NCBI GenBank assembly: GCA_000156115.1
Contig: DS995276.1
Span: 3,566,620-3,630,619, forward strand
Length of the DNA stretch: 64,000 nucleotides
DNA from: Rhodobacteraceae bacterium HTCC2083
GTDB taxonomy: Bacteria; Pseudomonadota; Alphaproteobacteria; Rhodobacterales; Rhodobacteraceae
Direction of reading: 5' to 3'
Positions 10,523 to 19,987 of this stretch are shown here, one piece after another. Made by a program: the position numbers and the translations under genes. Within the stretch, counting starts at the first letter, position 1. The number at the start of each line of letters is the position of its first letter. Below the pieces are notes generated by a model. It was not told the origin of the DNA. It did no database searches and was given only the letters and a program-made list of their open reading frames with translations.

Positions 10523-11170
10523 ATGCGGGATGAAACGACGACACTTACACCTCAAATGCTATTGCACGCCTATCAAGCGGGCATTTTTCCAATGGCAGAA
10601 TCGCGGGATGATTCCGAACTGTTTTGGGTCGACCCGCGTCGCCGTGGCATAATACCAATAAATGATTTCCATATCTCGCGATCTTTGGCGCGGCACATGC
10701 GGTCTGCCAATTGGACCATCCGAATAAATACCGATTTTGACGGTGTAGTTGCCGCCTGCGCGGAGCGCGAAGATACTTGGATAAGCCATAATATCGCACG
10801 CCTTTACAGCAGCTTGCACCAAATGGCCCAAGCCCATTCCTTGGAAATTTGGGAAGAGTCTGACCTTGTTGGTGGCGTCTACGGCGTTGTGGCTGGCACA
10901 GCCTTCTTTGGTGAAAGCATGTTTTCAAAGCGCCGCGATGCGTCCAAAACTGCGTTGGCTTTCCTGACGAAACATCTGTCAAACTGCGGCTTCACCCTAT
11001 TTGACACGCAATTTCTGACGGATCATCTCGCCACTTTAGGCGCGATTGAGATTTCTCGTGCAGACTATCACACGCAATTGCATGAAGCTTTGCAAGCGCA
11101 GGCCAGCTTTACCGCAAAGCCTTTACCCAGTCTTCACGAAGTTTTGCAGCGCAGGACCCAAACGTCATAG
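10523..11170 (+). CDS. aat: Leucyl/phenylalanyl-tRNA--protein transferase
   Basis: 215 residues. It transfers Leu or Phe from aminoacyl-tRNA to proteins with N-terminal Arg or Lys, marking them for ClpAP-type degradation (N-degron pathway). Family motifs are visible: LLHAYQAGIFPMAE, FWVDPRRRGIIPI, LVGGVYGVVAGTAFFGESMFS, ASKTALAFLTKHL and FTLFDTQFLTDHLATLGA. It follows accC by 54 bases on the same strand. Its last 37 bases overlap the end of the convergent DUF2155 gene. Confidence 0.95.
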   Translation: MRDETTTLTPQMLLHAYQAGIFPMAESRDDSELFWVDPRRRGIIPINDFHISRSLARHMRSANWTIRINTDFDGVVAACAEREDTWISHNIARLYSSLHQMAQAHSLEIWEESDLVGGVYGVVAGTAFFGESMFSKRRDASKTALAFLTKHLSNCGFTLFDTQFLTDHLATLGAIEISRADYHTQLHEALQAQASFTAKPLPSLHEVLQRRTQTS

Positions 11171-11496
11171 CGCGGATGCTCCATCGCGTTTAAAGCAGGC
11201 GAAGAGGCAATCATCCAACCGCCAAAAATCCCAGTGGCACTTTCGGTTTCATTGACCTCAATATAGGCGAAAGCGTCGTTTGCGGGTGCCCCTTCAGGAT
11301 AACGGCACGCACGTAAAGCAATTGTGAGCTGCCCGATTTCCATCTTGCTACCGCTCGCCAGATCATAGTTGGAGCTTTGACCACTGACCTTATCAAGCAC
11401 ACGCAATTCAGCCCCCGTACCTGAGGACACTGCCTGCTGAGCATGAACAGCGCTTGCACACAGGAACAAACCCGCCAAGGCATTGAAAAAACGCAT
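11134..11496 (-). CDS. DUF2155 domain-containing secreted protein
   Basis: 120 residues with a clear signal peptide (MRFFNALAGLFLCASAVHAQQ) and the DUF2155 pattern: AELRVLDKVSG, ITIALRACRYP-like segment, and a C-terminal GIFGGWMIASSPALNAMEHPRYDVWVLRC. Two conserved cysteines (in RACRYP and VLRCK) could form a disulfide in the periplasm. The function is unknown; proteins of this family usually sit beside NDUFA12 and mlaD genes in alphaproteobacteria. The ATG at 11496-11494 overlaps the mlaD stop as TGATG, so translation is coupled; an in-frame GTG one codon earlier is less likely. Confidence 0.85.
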   Translation of the reverse strand: MRFFNALAGLFLCASAVHAQQAVSSGTGAELRVLDKVSGQSSNYDLASGSKMEIGQLTIALRACRYPEGAPANDAFAYIEVNETESATGIFGGWMIASSPALNAMEHPRYDVWVLRCKTS

Positions 11497-11942
11497 CACT
11501 CGCCAGATCCAGACACAAATTTCAACAGCAATGAGACGAGACTAACCGCGCTTTGTGTGTCTTCGATTTCCGAAGATGGCTCGAACATAAATGGCGAACC
11601 GCCCGGTACGATTTCAACAAAATTGCCGCCCAGCAAGCCTTCGGAGGCGATGGTGATGGCGCTGTCATCTGGGATTTCGATGCCATCTTTGACGGAGATA
11701 ACAGTATCCGCACGGAAGGTTTCGGTGTTCAAGTCCACGGAGTTGACGCTACCGATCTTCACTCCTGCAAGACGCACATCGGTCCCGACGCTGACCCCTT
11801 CCAGAGAACGGAAGCTCGCGGTCAAAGGGTAGCTGCCCGCGCTTGACTGCACTCCGGTCACTTGTGCAGCGTAGGCCAAAAAGCCCACGGCAACCGCTAA
11901 AACCAAGCCGCCTACAACAATTTCAGTGGAATTTTGTGTCAT
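11496..11942 (-). CDS. mlaD: MlaD family protein (phospholipid transport, MCE domain)
   Basis: 148 residues: one N-terminal membrane helix (EIVVGGLVLAVAVGFLAYAA) followed by a single MCE domain (YPLTASFRSLEGVSVGTDVRLAGVKIGSV) with GLLGGNFVEIVPG near its end. MlaD proteins form hexameric rings in the periplasm as part of the Mla ABC system that moves phospholipids between the membranes. The partner mlaE/F genes are not in this window. It sits between NDUFA12 (30 bases upstream) and DUF2155 (overlapping), an arrangement usual in Rhodobacterales. Confidence 0.9.
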   Translation of the reverse strand: MTQNSTEIVVGGLVLAVAVGFLAYAAQVTGVQSSAGSYPLTASFRSLEGVSVGTDVRLAGVKIGSVNSVDLNTETFRADTVISVKDGIEIPDDSAITIASEGLLGGNFVEIVPGGSPFMFEPSSEIEDTQSAVSLVSLLLKFVSGSGE

Positions 11943-11971
11943 TCCTCGTCCCGTTCCTCAACCTAGTGGAC

Positions 11972-12355
11972 TTATTCAGGCACCCATGCTTCGTAATCGC
12001 TACGATCTGCTGGTTCGGCTTTGCGAATTGAACCTGCAGGCGCATAGGCGGCAAGCGTACCTGTGAGGTTCTCTTGATGAGGCTTTTGCCACGACTTATG
12101 CTGCAAAGGTTTGTCTGTTGGTGGCTCGTCCCAGGTGTGATGCAACCAACCGTGCCAATCAGGACTGATTTTGCTTGCTTCGATCTCACCATTGAAAATC
12201 ACCCAGCGCTTTGATTTATCAGAGTTTTCATAGAAGATATTGCCAAGCTCATCTTCACCCACACGCACGCCTTTGCGCCATGTGAACAGTTGGGTATTCA
12301 ACGTCTGACCATTCCACCACGTGAGAACACGCAAAATACTGCTACCAATGCCCAT
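11972..12355 (-). CDS. NADH:ubiquinone oxidoreductase 17.2 kDa subunit (NDUFA12 family)
   Basis: 127 residues. Accessory subunit of respiratory complex I, homologous to mitochondrial NDUFA12 and restricted to alphaproteobacteria and mitochondria. Diagnostic motifs: a start near [62 protein letters not shown] and the late YEAWVPE. It is encoded away from the nuo operon, as is common in this group. It is likely the first gene of a minus-strand set with mlaD and DUF2155. Confidence 0.93.
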   Translation of the reverse strand: MGIGSSILRVLTWWNGQTLNTQLFTWRKGVRVGEDELGNIFYENSDKSKRWVIFNGEIEASKISPDWHGWLHHTWDEPPTDKPLQHKSWQKPHQENLTGTLAAYAPAGSIRKAEPADRSDYEAWVPE

Positions 12356-12424
12356 GGATCACTCCGCTCATGTTTCTTCAGATATGCCCGATCCTTGTGG
12401 AAACGTCTAGACACGTTGAAACGC

Positions 12425-12451
12425 AAAAAGGCAGGCATTTCGCCTGCCTTT
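12425..12451 (-). terminator. Rho-independent terminator after clpX
   Basis: Perfect 10-bp stem AAAGGCAGGC (12427-12436) / GCCTGCCTTT (12442-12451) with a 5-base loop. Read on the minus strand the stem is followed by a U-run from the A-tract at 12425-12429. It ends the clpX transcript before NDUFA12. Confidence 0.85.
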
Positions 12452-12473
12452 GCTTTATTTCATCGACCAAGGT

Positions 12474-13739
12474 TTAACCCACTGACGCCGGCTCTTTCTC
12501 TGGCTCGCCGTGAATCATCAAAGGCTGTGCATCCGATGTGACGGCTTCATCATTCACCACAACTTCGGTCACTGTGTCCATACCCGGTAAATCAAACATC
12601 GTATCAAGGAGGATTTCCTCCAAGATTGAGCGCAGGCCACGCGCGCCCGTCTTGCGTTCAATCGCACGTTTCGCAATTGCACTTAGTGCGTCTTCAGTAA
12701 ATGTCAGTTGCGTGCTTTCCAGCTCGAACAAGCGTTGGTACTGTTTTACAAGTGCATTCTTTGGCTGCGTCAGGATCGTTACAAGCGCGTCTTCGTCCAG
12801 ATCTTCAAGTGTCGCAAGAACTGGCAAACGGCCAACAAATTCAGGGATTAGACCAAAGCGCAGAAGGTCTTCCGGTTCCAGTTCCGTGAAAATTTCGCCA
12901 ATTCCGCGATCATCATTGTCACGCACATCCGCCCCAAATCCCATTGCAGAGCCTTTGCCACGCGCGGCGATAATTTTGTCGAGACCCGCGAAAGCACCGC
13001 CACAAATGAACAAGATGTTCGTTGTATCCACTTGCAGGAATTCCTGCTGCGGATGTTTGCGCCCACCTTGCGGAGGAACGGAAGCAACAGTGCCTTCCAT
13101 TAGTTTAAGTAAAGCCTGCTGGACACCCTCACCCGAGACATCGCGCGTGATCGATGGATTCTCGGACTTGCGCGTAATCTTGTCAACCTCGTCGATGTAG
13201 ACGATACCGCGTTGTGCTTTTTCAACGTTATACTCGGACGCTTGCAGCAGTTTGAGAATAATGTTTTCAACATCTTCACCGACATAACCCGCTTCGGTCA
13301 ACGTCGTTGCATCCGCCATCGTGAAGGGCACATCCAAGGTACGCGCCAATGTCTGCGCGAGCAGAGTTTTACCACAACCCGTTGGACCCATGAGAAGAAT
13401 GTTGGACTTCGCCAGTTCAATCTCACTATTTTTCTGAGCGTGGTTCAAACGCTTGTAGTGGTTGTGTACCGCGACAGAAAGAACGCGCTTCGCGGTTGCC
13501 TGCCCGATCACATAGTCATCAAGCACTTGGCAGATATCTTTCGGCGTAGGCACCCCCTCAGAGTTTTTTAAACCAGCGGTTTTCGTCTCTTCGCGGATGA
13601 TGTCCATGCACAGCTCAACGCATTCATCACAAATGAAAACTGTCGGGCCAGCAATCAATTTACGCACTTCATGCTGACTTTTGCCGCAGAAGCTACAGTA
13701 GAGCGTATTTTTGCTATCGCCGCTGGAGTTGCTCGCCAT
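12474..13739 (-). CDS. clpX: ATP-dependent Clp protease ATP-binding subunit ClpX
   Basis: 421 residues. AAA+ unfoldase that feeds substrates to ClpP; in alphaproteobacteria ClpXP also drives cell-cycle proteolysis. The N-terminal zinc domain has [15 protein letters not shown] and [10 protein letters not shown]. Walker A is GPTGCGKT, Walker B is [10 protein letters not shown], and the pore loop GYVGED and the IGF-type ClpP-binding loop ([12 protein letters not shown] region) are in place. It lies about 140 bases after clpP on the same strand. Confidence 0.97.
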   Translation of the reverse strand: MASNSSGDSKNTLYCSFCGKSQHEVRKLIAGPTVFICDECVELCMDIIREETKTAGLKNSEGVPTPKDICQVLDDYVIGQATAKRVLSVAVHNHYKRLNHAQKNSEIELAKSNILLMGPTGCGKTLLAQTLARTLDVPFTMADATTLTEAGYVGEDVENIILKLLQASEYNVEKAQRGIVYIDEVDKITRKSENPSITRDVSGEGVQQALLKLMEGTVASVPPQGGRKHPQQEFLQVDTTNILFICGGAFAGLDKIIAARGKGSAMGFGADVRDNDDRGIGEIFTELEPEDLLRFGLIPEFVGRLPVLATLEDLDEDALVTILTQPKNALVKQYQRLFELESTQLTFTEDALSAIAKRAIERKTGARGLRSILEEILLDTMFDLPGMDTVTEVVVNDEAVTSDAQPLMIHGEPEKEPASVG

Positions 13740-13853
13740 GGATCACCTTTCGGGCGATTTGCCCTTAAAACTCTTAAATGCGACGTCTTGTGTCGCACCG
13801 TCTTGCCGTAGCTTATGGGAGCCAGCCCAAAGCCACAATCGCAAAAATTAGCA

Positions 13854-13872
13854 CGTTCACATGAAGTGAACG
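13854..13872 (-). terminator. Possible weak terminator after clpP
   Basis: Inverted repeat CGTTCAC (13854-13860) / GTGAACG (13866-13872) with a 5-base loop just after the clpP stop. Read on the minus strand, five U follow after a short gap (the A-tract near 13843-13847). The arms are short, so it may only partly terminate, leaving some clpX read-through. Confidence 0.4.
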
Positions 13873-13882
13873 CGCCAATTCT

Positions 13883-14515
13883 TTAGCTCTCTTCATCACC
13901 CGTTTTGGGGCGTGTCTGGAGAATTTCATCAATTAGGCCAAACTCTTTTGCCTCTTCAGGAGACATGAAGTTGTCACGCTCAAGCGCGGCTTCAACTTTC
14001 TTCAAGGTTTGGCCAGTGTGCTGGACATAAATTTCGTTCAAACGCGTCTTCAGCTTTTGTGTCTCTTGCGCGTGGATCATGATGTCTGTCGCTTGACCTT
14101 GATAGCCACCAGAGGGCTGGTGTACCATTACGCGGGAATTCGGAAGCGAGAAACGCATGTCTTTTTCGCCTGCCGTCAACAGCAATGAACCCATAGACGC
14201 CGCTTGACCAATTACCAGCGTAGACACCTTCGGGCGGATGTATTGCATCGTGTCGTAGATCGACAGACCAGAGGTCACAACGCCACCTGGACTGTTGATA
14301 TACATGGATATTTCTTTGGACGGATTTTCCGCCTCAAGGTGCAAAAGCTGGGCCACAATCAGGCTAGACATGCCATCATGCACAGGACCGTTGAGGAAGA
14401 TAATACGCTCTTTCAACAGACGCGAGAAAATATCGTATGCCCGCTCTCCACGGCTGGTTTGCTCAACCACCATGGGAACCAACGTGTTCATATATGTATC
14501 AATTGGATCGTTCAT
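13883..14515 (-). CDS. clpP: ATP-dependent Clp protease proteolytic subunit ClpP
   Basis: 210 residues. Serine peptidase forming the tetradecameric ClpP barrel. The catalytic serine is in [11 protein letters not shown] and the histidine in [10 protein letters not shown]; the substrate-binding [18 protein letters not shown] is intact. The start [20 protein letters not shown] is typical of alphaproteobacterial ClpP. It lies upstream of clpX in the usual order. Confidence 0.97.
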   Translation of the reverse strand: MNDPIDTYMNTLVPMVVEQTSRGERAYDIFSRLLKERIIFLNGPVHDGMSSLIVAQLLHLEAENPSKEISMYINSPGGVVTSGLSIYDTMQYIRPKVSTLVIGQAASMGSLLLTAGEKDMRFSLPNSRVMVHQPSGGYQGQATDIMIHAQETQKLKTRLNEIYVQHTGQTLKKVEAALERDNFMSPEEAKEFGLIDEILQTRPKTGDEES

Positions 14516-14663
14516 ATCTCGCCTGCCTGCTGCTGCTCATGAGTGCTTACCACACGAAGCACTAATAGAGTCTTAGTGCTGGCATACAGGGCCTGCAAGG
14601 GGGAGGCGCAAACTGCGTTTCACCGAACGGTGATCTTGGCGAATAAATTTCTTAGAAAACTAC

Positions 14664-15257
14664 TTATGACCAGTCCTGTAAACGCGCCACATAACGTGCA
14701 AGCGTATCAATCTCGAGGTTCACAGCATCCCCGACCTTCGCATCTCCCCAGGTCGTCGCCGTTTTGGTATGTGGGATAAAATTAATGCCAAAATCCGTGC
14801 GCGTGACTTCGTTAACTGTCAGAGACGTCCCATTCAGCGCAACAGATCCCTTGGGCGCTATGAACTTCGCGAGGTTTTCAGGTGCTCGCAGCGTCACGCG
14901 CGTACTCTCCCCCTCTTCGTGCATCGCGATAATTTCGGCCACACCGTCTACATGACCCGACACGATATGCCCGCCCAACTCATCACCAACTTTCAAGGCA
15001 CGCTCAAGATTTAAGCGTCGCCCGACAGACCAGTTCGTGGTGCCAATGTTGGTTTTGCTCACAGATTCAGCGCTAATTTGAACATCAAACCAATCCGCGC
15101 CCAGCTCAATCACCGTCAAACACACCCCATCACAGGCAATCGAAGCGCCAATGTCGATGCCAGAGGTTTCATACCGCGTTCCAATGCGCACCCAAAGATC
15201 CCCGCGCAATTCGGTTTCGCGCACGTCGCCAATATCAGTGATAATTCCTGTGAACAT
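14664..15257 (-). CDS. ribE: Riboflavin synthase alpha subunit
   Basis: 197 residues. It dismutates two 6,7-dimethyl-8-ribityllumazine molecules to riboflavin. The two repeated lumazine-binding halves are visible: MFTGIITDIGDV at the start and HIVSGHVDGVAEI about 95 residues later, with SIACDGVCLTVIE and SVALNGTSLTVNEV as the matching repeat motifs. A good ribosome site (AAGGAG) precedes the ATG at 15257. In this organism ribE is separated from ribD by three opposite-strand capsule genes. Confidence 0.96.
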   Translation of the reverse strand: MFTGIITDIGDVRETELRGDLWVRIGTRYETSGIDIGASIACDGVCLTVIELGADWFDVQISAESVSKTNIGTTNWSVGRRLNLERALKVGDELGGHIVSGHVDGVAEIIAMHEEGESTRVTLRAPENLAKFIAPKGSVALNGTSLTVNEVTRTDFGINFIPHTKTATTWGDAKVGDAVNLEIDTLARYVARLQDWS

Positions 15258-15357
15258 CTGCGCCGCTCCTTTGTAGATCCGTGCTGGGTACGACGGGAAA
15301 ACTTCGGCAAGGATTTGCCTTAATTTCTCCCCATACTCTGGCTATGTTTATTACCGA

Positions 15358-16671
15358 ATGATAAGTAGACCAATATATATGAATACCGCAACGGCGAAAA
15401 AGCCCGTCTTCCTGTTTCTGCAAGGGCCCCATGGGCCCTTCTTTCATCGCTTGGGGCGTATGCTTCAGCGTGCTGGGGCAGATGTGTGGCGTGTAGGTTT
15501 CAATGCGGGAGACCGCGCGTTCTGGTTCCAACCCTCGACTTACATTCCCTTTCGTGGCGTGCTGGACGACTGGGACAGCACGTTTCACGCCCTCGTTTCA
15601 GAGAAAAATGTAACAGACATAGTTCTTTACGGCGACACGCGCCCCGTTCATGCGCAGGCTGTCGCCCGCGCAAAGAAAATGGGTCTGCGCGTCCATGTCT
15701 TTGAGGAAGGCTACATGCGCCCCTTCTGGGTGACCTATGAGCGCGATGGATCAAATGGCAATTCGCGCCTGATGAACACAGCCGTTCCAGAGATGCAAAC
15801 GGCACTAGAGCGCTCTGACCTTGAGGCCCCAATGCCCACCAGCCATTGGGGAGACATGCGCGAGCACGTCTTTTACGGCGCGCTATATCATTGGTTTGTG
15901 ATGTTTCGGAACGGCGGTTATCGCCACTTCAAGACCCATCGCGATCTGCCGGTGATCAAAGAATTCGGGCTCTATGTGAAGCGTCTCTTGTTGATGCCGG
16001 TGCAAGGCATTGAACGTCGCATCGCCACTTGGCGCATCAGAAATGGTGGTTTTCCCTTCCATCTCGCGCTTTTGCAGCTCGAGCATGACAGCTCTTTTCA
16101 GATGCACTCCCCATTCGACACGATGACCGACTTCCTAGAACTGGTGATCCGCGATTTTGCCAAAGGTGCCCCAAAACACCACCATTTGGTGTTCAAAGCG
16201 CATCCTCTGGAAGATGGTCGCGTGCCCGTGCGTAAATCGTTGAAAGAAATGGCTGCGCGTTTTGGCGTTTCGGACCGTGTGCACTACGTGCGCGGCGGCA
16301 AACTTGCGCGTTTGCTCGATGATGCGCGCACCGCCGTCACGGTGAATTCAACCGCAGGGCAACAGGTTCTATGGCGCGGCATCCCGCTTAAGACCTTTGG
16401 CAGCGCAGTCTATTCCAAGCCTGAGTTCGTCTCCGATCAGCCCCTCGCCCAGTTTTTCATGGCCGCTGAGCGTCCTGATAATCGGGCGTATAAAGACTAT
16501 CGCCGCTACCTGTTGGAGACTAGCCAAGTCCCTGGCGGCTTTTATTCTGCGCGCGGTCGGCGTCAATTGCTGCGCCATGTGGTTGATATGATGCTCTCGG
16601 GCGAAGATCCCTATGATGCACTCGTGTCCGGCACCGCGGCTCCGAGGCAACAGTTGCGTGTTGTCAACTAA
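15358..16671 (+). CDS. kpsS: Capsule polysaccharide biosynthesis protein KpsS-like (Kdo transferase)
   Basis: 437 residues. Related to KpsS, which in Escherichia coli starts the poly-Kdo linker on a lipid anchor for group 2 capsules. Family features include FLFLQGPHGPFFHRLGRML at the start, VYGDTRP-like VLYGDTRPVHAQAV, VFEEGYMRPFWVTYE, the segment KAHPLEDGR, and TVNSTAGQQVLWRGIPLKTFG. The first ATG (15358) and one at 15379 are both possible; neither has a clear ribosome site. It begins a plus-strand capsule set with a Wza/KpsD-like gene and kpsC. Confidence 0.88.
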   Translation: MISRPIYMNTATAKKPVFLFLQGPHGPFFHRLGRMLQRAGADVWRVGFNAGDRAFWFQPSTYIPFRGVLDDWDSTFHALVSEKNVTDIVLYGDTRPVHAQAVARAKKMGLRVHVFEEGYMRPFWVTYERDGSNGNSRLMNTAVPEMQTALERSDLEAPMPTSHWGDMREHVFYGALYHWFVMFRNGGYRHFKTHRDLPVIKEFGLYVKRLLLMPVQGIERRIATWRIRNGGFPFHLALLQLEHDSSFQMHSPFDTMTDFLELVIRDFAKGAPKHHHLVFKAHPLEDGRVPVRKSLKEMAARFGVSDRVHYVRGGKLARLLDDARTAVTVNSTAGQQVLWRGIPLKTFGSAVYSKPEFVSDQPLAQFFMAAERPDNRAYKDYRRYLLETSQVPGGFYSARGRRQLLRHVVDMMLSGEDPYDALVSGTAAPRQQLRVVN

Positions 16672-16776
16672 CAGACACTATCCCTAGCGGTAGCTTTTTG
16701 TTCTCGATTTCGGTAGTTTACATCCAAGGGACCAAAAGAGCCCGAGGCAGAGTAAACAGGTCGAGGAGACCGAGCA

Positions 16777-17937
16777 GTGAAATCCGTAACATCCAGATGG
16801 GCGAAGTCCGCCTGCTTGCTGGCTGCTGTGGCGATGATATCGTCCTGTGGCCTGCCACGTGTGGGACCCAACAAAAAAGAGATTTATGAAGGCTCTGTGC
16901 AGCGCTCAGGCGATGCATTTGTCGTTTCAGTCAATGATCGCGTGACACGCGCAACATCCGTGGTGCCCAGCTTGGGCTTTTCCGCGTCCTTCCAGAACGC
17001 AGGCGAAATCGGATCCGATACAATCCGCCCCGGTGACACGCTTGGCCTGACTATTTGGGAAAACGTGGATGATGGTCTGTTGGCGGGAGAAACTTCAAAC
17101 TCGACTTTGCTAGAGGAAGTTCAGGTAGACGGCGCGGGCTTCATATTTGTCCCCTACGCGGGTCGCATCCGGGCCGCAGGCAACTCGCCCGAAGCAATTC
17201 GCCGCACAATCACACGTAAGCTGGAAGAACAAACACCAGATCCACAAGTCCAGGTCCGACGCCTCGCGGGTGACGGTGCCACTGTATCGCTTGTCGGTGC
17301 AATCGGCGGCCAAGGAGTGTATCCGATCGAGCGCCCAACGCGCACATTGTCGTCCATGCTCGCGCGAGCTGGCGGCATCGCGATTGAACCTGAAATTGCC
17401 CAGATCACCGTGATCCGTGGTAATGAGAAAGGCAAAATCTGGTTTCAAGATCTCTATGACAATCCACGCATGGATATCGCCCTGCGTGGCGGGGATCGTA
17501 TTTTGGTCGAACAAGACACGCGCTCATTCACGGCCCTTGGCGCGACTGGCGCGCAAAGCCGCGTGATCTTTGAAAGCCAAACTTTGTCCGCTGTTGAAGC
17601 CCTTGCTCAAGTTGGTGGTCTAGTTAGCACCTCATCCGATCCAACAGGTGTGTTTATCTTCCGAAACGAACCCGCAGAACTTGCGAACCGCGTTTTGGGA
17701 CGCAACGATTTGGTTGGCGCACAGCGATTTGTCTATGTGCTCGACCTCACGCGCCCGAACGGCATGTTCCAAGCGCGCGATTTCGTGATCCGCGATGAAG
17801 ACACCGTTTATGTGACCGAAGCGCCATTCACACAGTGGAGCAAAGCAATCGCAGCCGTAACCGGATCACTGACAGCTGTTGGTAGTCTCGGCACCACAGC
17901 CACAACGCTTGGTGTTGGTGCTGCCAGCGGCGGCTAA
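16777..17937 (+). CDS. kpsD: Polysaccharide export lipoprotein (Wza/KpsD-like, SLBB domains)
   Basis: 386 residues. Outer-membrane polysaccharide export protein. The N-terminus is a lipoprotein signal with a lipobox ending at Cys24 (ISSC). The polysaccharide export domain begins near IRPGDTLGLTIWENVDDG and contains VQVDGAGFIFVPYAGRIRAAG; SLBB-type repeats follow (VSLVGAIGGQGVYPIERPTRTLSSMLARAGG, written here as a description of residues about 165-195). The C-terminus has a hydrophobic Gly/Ala-rich stretch (about 350-386), as in proteins that cross the outer membrane by an amphipathic helix. It lies between kpsS and kpsC and probably exports their capsule. The gene symbol is by analogy. Confidence 0.85.
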   Translation: MKSVTSRWAKSACLLAAVAMISSCGLPRVGPNKKEIYEGSVQRSGDAFVVSVNDRVTRATSVVPSLGFSASFQNAGEIGSDTIRPGDTLGLTIWENVDDGLLAGETSNSTLLEEVQVDGAGFIFVPYAGRIRAAGNSPEAIRRTITRKLEEQTPDPQVQVRRLAGDGATVSLVGAIGGQGVYPIERPTRTLSSMLARAGGIAIEPEIAQITVIRGNEKGKIWFQDLYDNPRMDIALRGGDRILVEQDTRSFTALGATGAQSRVIFESQTLSAVEALAQVGGLVSTSSDPTGVFIFRNEPAELANRVLGRNDLVGAQRFVYVLDLTRPNGMFQARDFVIRDEDTVYVTEAPFTQWSKAIAAVTGSLTAVGSLGTTATTLGVGAASGG

Positions 17938-17941
17938 CGAA

Positions 17942-19987
17942 ATGCGGGCACAGCCCTTTAAAGCAACAGCCGCCGACCCCAATGCGCGTCGGCGGCTTTT
18001 TATCTACAACGGTGGGTTCTTGAAGGACAAGCGCACGCGCCGGATCCTAAAACTTGCGGGCTACGATCTTCGCCTTGGCCTCCCGAAAGAAGGCGACCTG
18101 ATTGGCGTTTGGGGCCACAGCCCGACCTCTCATCGCGGCGAAAGCGTTGCAGACAAACGAGAAACCCCGATCATACGCATTGAAGACGCGTTTCTAAGAT
18201 CGGTGCTCCCCGGGCGCAGCGGCAGCGCGCCGATTGGGTTGAGCATCGATCATAAGGGCATGCATTATGATCCAGCGCAGCTTTCTGATTTGGAAGATAT
18301 TCTAAGCCATCACCCCCTTGATGATACTAATTTGATGAACCGCGCGCGCGCCTGCGTTGCGCGTCTGCACGAGGCACATCTGACGAAATACACAGGTTTC
18401 GATCCTACTACCCCCTGCCCTGAACCGGGATATGTGCTGGTTTTAGATCAGACTCTGAACGATGCCTCTGTGTTAAAAAGCAAAGCAGATCGCAGCACCT
18501 TCCTTGAAATGCTTGTATTCGCGCAAGAAGAACATCCAGGCAAAAAGGTCTTAATCAAGACCCATCCAGATACGCTTGCGGGTCACCGCGAAGGCTATTT
18601 CAAGCCCAGCGACGTCAATCAGAACGTCAAATTTTTTACGAATGCCGTCTCGCCTTGGACCTTGATGGAAGGGGCCGCCGCGATCTACACAGTGTCGTCG
18701 CAACTTGGCTTTGAGGCTATCTTTGCAGGCCATAAGCCGCGTGTCTTTGGGCAACCTTTCTATGCAGGCTGGGGTCTCACGCTGGATGAACGACCCGTGC
18801 CACGCCGTCAACGCCAACTAAGCCGCGCGCAATTATTCGCGGCCGCGATGATCCTCTATCCCAAATGGTATGACCCCTATCGCGATTGCCTCTGCGATTT
18901 GGAAACCGCTATTGATACGTTAGACGCGCAAACACGCGCGTGGCGCGAAGATCATAAAGGCTGGGTTGCAAGCGGCATACGCCTCTGGAAACGCACGCCT
19001 TTTCAGCGTGCTTTTGGTCAAACATTGCCTGTCATGTTCGAAGACAATCAAGGCCACGTCGAAGCCGCAATCAGCACAGATCGCCGCCATATGGTCTGGG
19101 CCAGCGCGAAGGATGTCGCGGTTAGTAATTACACGACCTATGTGGAGGATGGATTTTTACGTTCCAAGGGCCTCGGCGCAGAACTGGTCGCGCCGCTGTC
19201 CTTGGTTCTGGATGATCTTGGTATCTACTACGATCCTACCCGCCCGAGCCGTCTCGAGGAGCTCGTGCGCATGCGCAAAATCCTACGTCCTGATCAAAAA
19301 CAGCGCGCGGAGCGGATGACCGCGGCGCTGATCCAAGCACGTTTGAGCAAATATAACGTTGGCTCACCCGAGCTGGTCGATCTGCCGAAAGGCCATCGCA
19401 TTCTAGTGCCGGGCCAAGTCGAAGACGACGCTTCGATCCTAACCGGAACCAAGTCTGTCAACACAAACATGGCCTTGCTCAGCGCTGCGCGCGCAGCACA
19501 CCCTGACGCTGTGATCCTTTACAAACCTCATCCAGATGTCGAAGCGGGTTTGCGCAAAGGTTTTGTTTCGAACGAAGATTTAGCGCATCTTTGTGACGCG
19601 GTTTTACATAAATGCGATCCCATTGCCGCCATCGACGTGTCGGATGAAGTCTGGACCATGACTTCCCTCCTTGGGTTTGAAGCCTTGTTGCGCGGTAAAA
19701 CCGTCACCTGTCTTGGCGCACCCTTTTATGCGGGATGGGGCCTCACGAGGGACCTTGGTCCTGTTCCGGCACGGCGCAGTACAGAAATCGCGCTCGAAAG
19801 TTTGGTGCACGCTGCCTTCATCGACTATCCACGCTATTTTGATCCAATAACGCAGCAACCCTGCCCCGCAGAAGTCGTTCTGGAACGTCTTGCATCGGGT
19901 AAAGTGCCAAAGCACAAACCGTTCAATCGGATCTTGTCGAAGCTTCAGGGCCTGTTCGCGTCAAAGGCCTACTTCTGGCGTAGCTAG
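17942..19987 (+). CDS. kpsC: Capsule polysaccharide biosynthesis protein KpsC-like (Kdo transferase)
   Basis: 681 residues with two related halves, as in KpsC. Each half has an IEDAFLRS / VEDGFLRSKGLG motif, a LSLVLDDLGIYYDP-like or LSIDHKGMHYDP segment, a VLVLDQTLNDAS / ILVPGQVEDDAS segment, a KTHPD / KPHPD motif and a GFEAIFAGHKPRVFGQPFYAGWG type ending. KpsC with KpsS builds the beta-Kdo linker of lipid-anchored capsules. The ATG at 17942, 4 bases after the preceding stop, is chosen over an earlier in-frame start inside the upstream gene. Its last four bases overlap the convergent ribD end. Confidence 0.9.
   Translation: MRAQPFKATAADPNARRRLFIYNGGFLKDKRTRRILKLAGYDLRLGLPKEGDLIGVWGHSPTSHRGESVADKRETPIIRIEDAFLRSVLPGRSGSAPIGLSIDHKGMHYDPAQLSDLEDILSHHPLDDTNLMNRARACVARLHEAHLTKYTGFDPTTPCPEPGYVLVLDQTLNDASVLKSKADRSTFLEMLVFAQEEHPGKKVLIKTHPDTLAGHREGYFKPSDVNQNVKFFTNAVSPWTLMEGAAAIYTVSSQLGFEAIFAGHKPRVFGQPFYAGWGLTLDERPVPRRQRQLSRAQLFAAAMILYPKWYDPYRDCLCDLETAIDTLDAQTRAWREDHKGWVASGIRLWKRTPFQRAFGQTLPVMFEDNQGHVEAAISTDRRHMVWASAKDVAVSNYTTYVEDGFLRSKGLGAELVAPLSLVLDDLGIYYDPTRPSRLEELVRMRKILRPDQKQRAERMTAALIQARLSKYNVGSPELVDLPKGHRILVPGQVEDDASILTGTKSVNTNMALLSAARAAHPDAVILYKPHPDVEAGLRKGFVSNEDLAHLCDAVLHKCDPIAAIDVSDEVWTMTSLLGFEALLRGKTVTCLGAPFYAGWGLTRDLGPVPARRSTEIALESLVHAAFIDYPRYFDPITQQPCPAEVVLERLASGKVPKHKPFNRILSKLQGLFASKAYFWRS

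Noticed and set aside
11134-11170. Gene overlap between aat and DUF2155 as evidence of error
   Set aside because: Both ends match their families and convergent overlaps of this size are common.
16672-19987. Capsule block as an inserted mobile element
   Set aside because: No transposase, integrase, tRNA or flanking direct repeats were seen; order may be ancestral.
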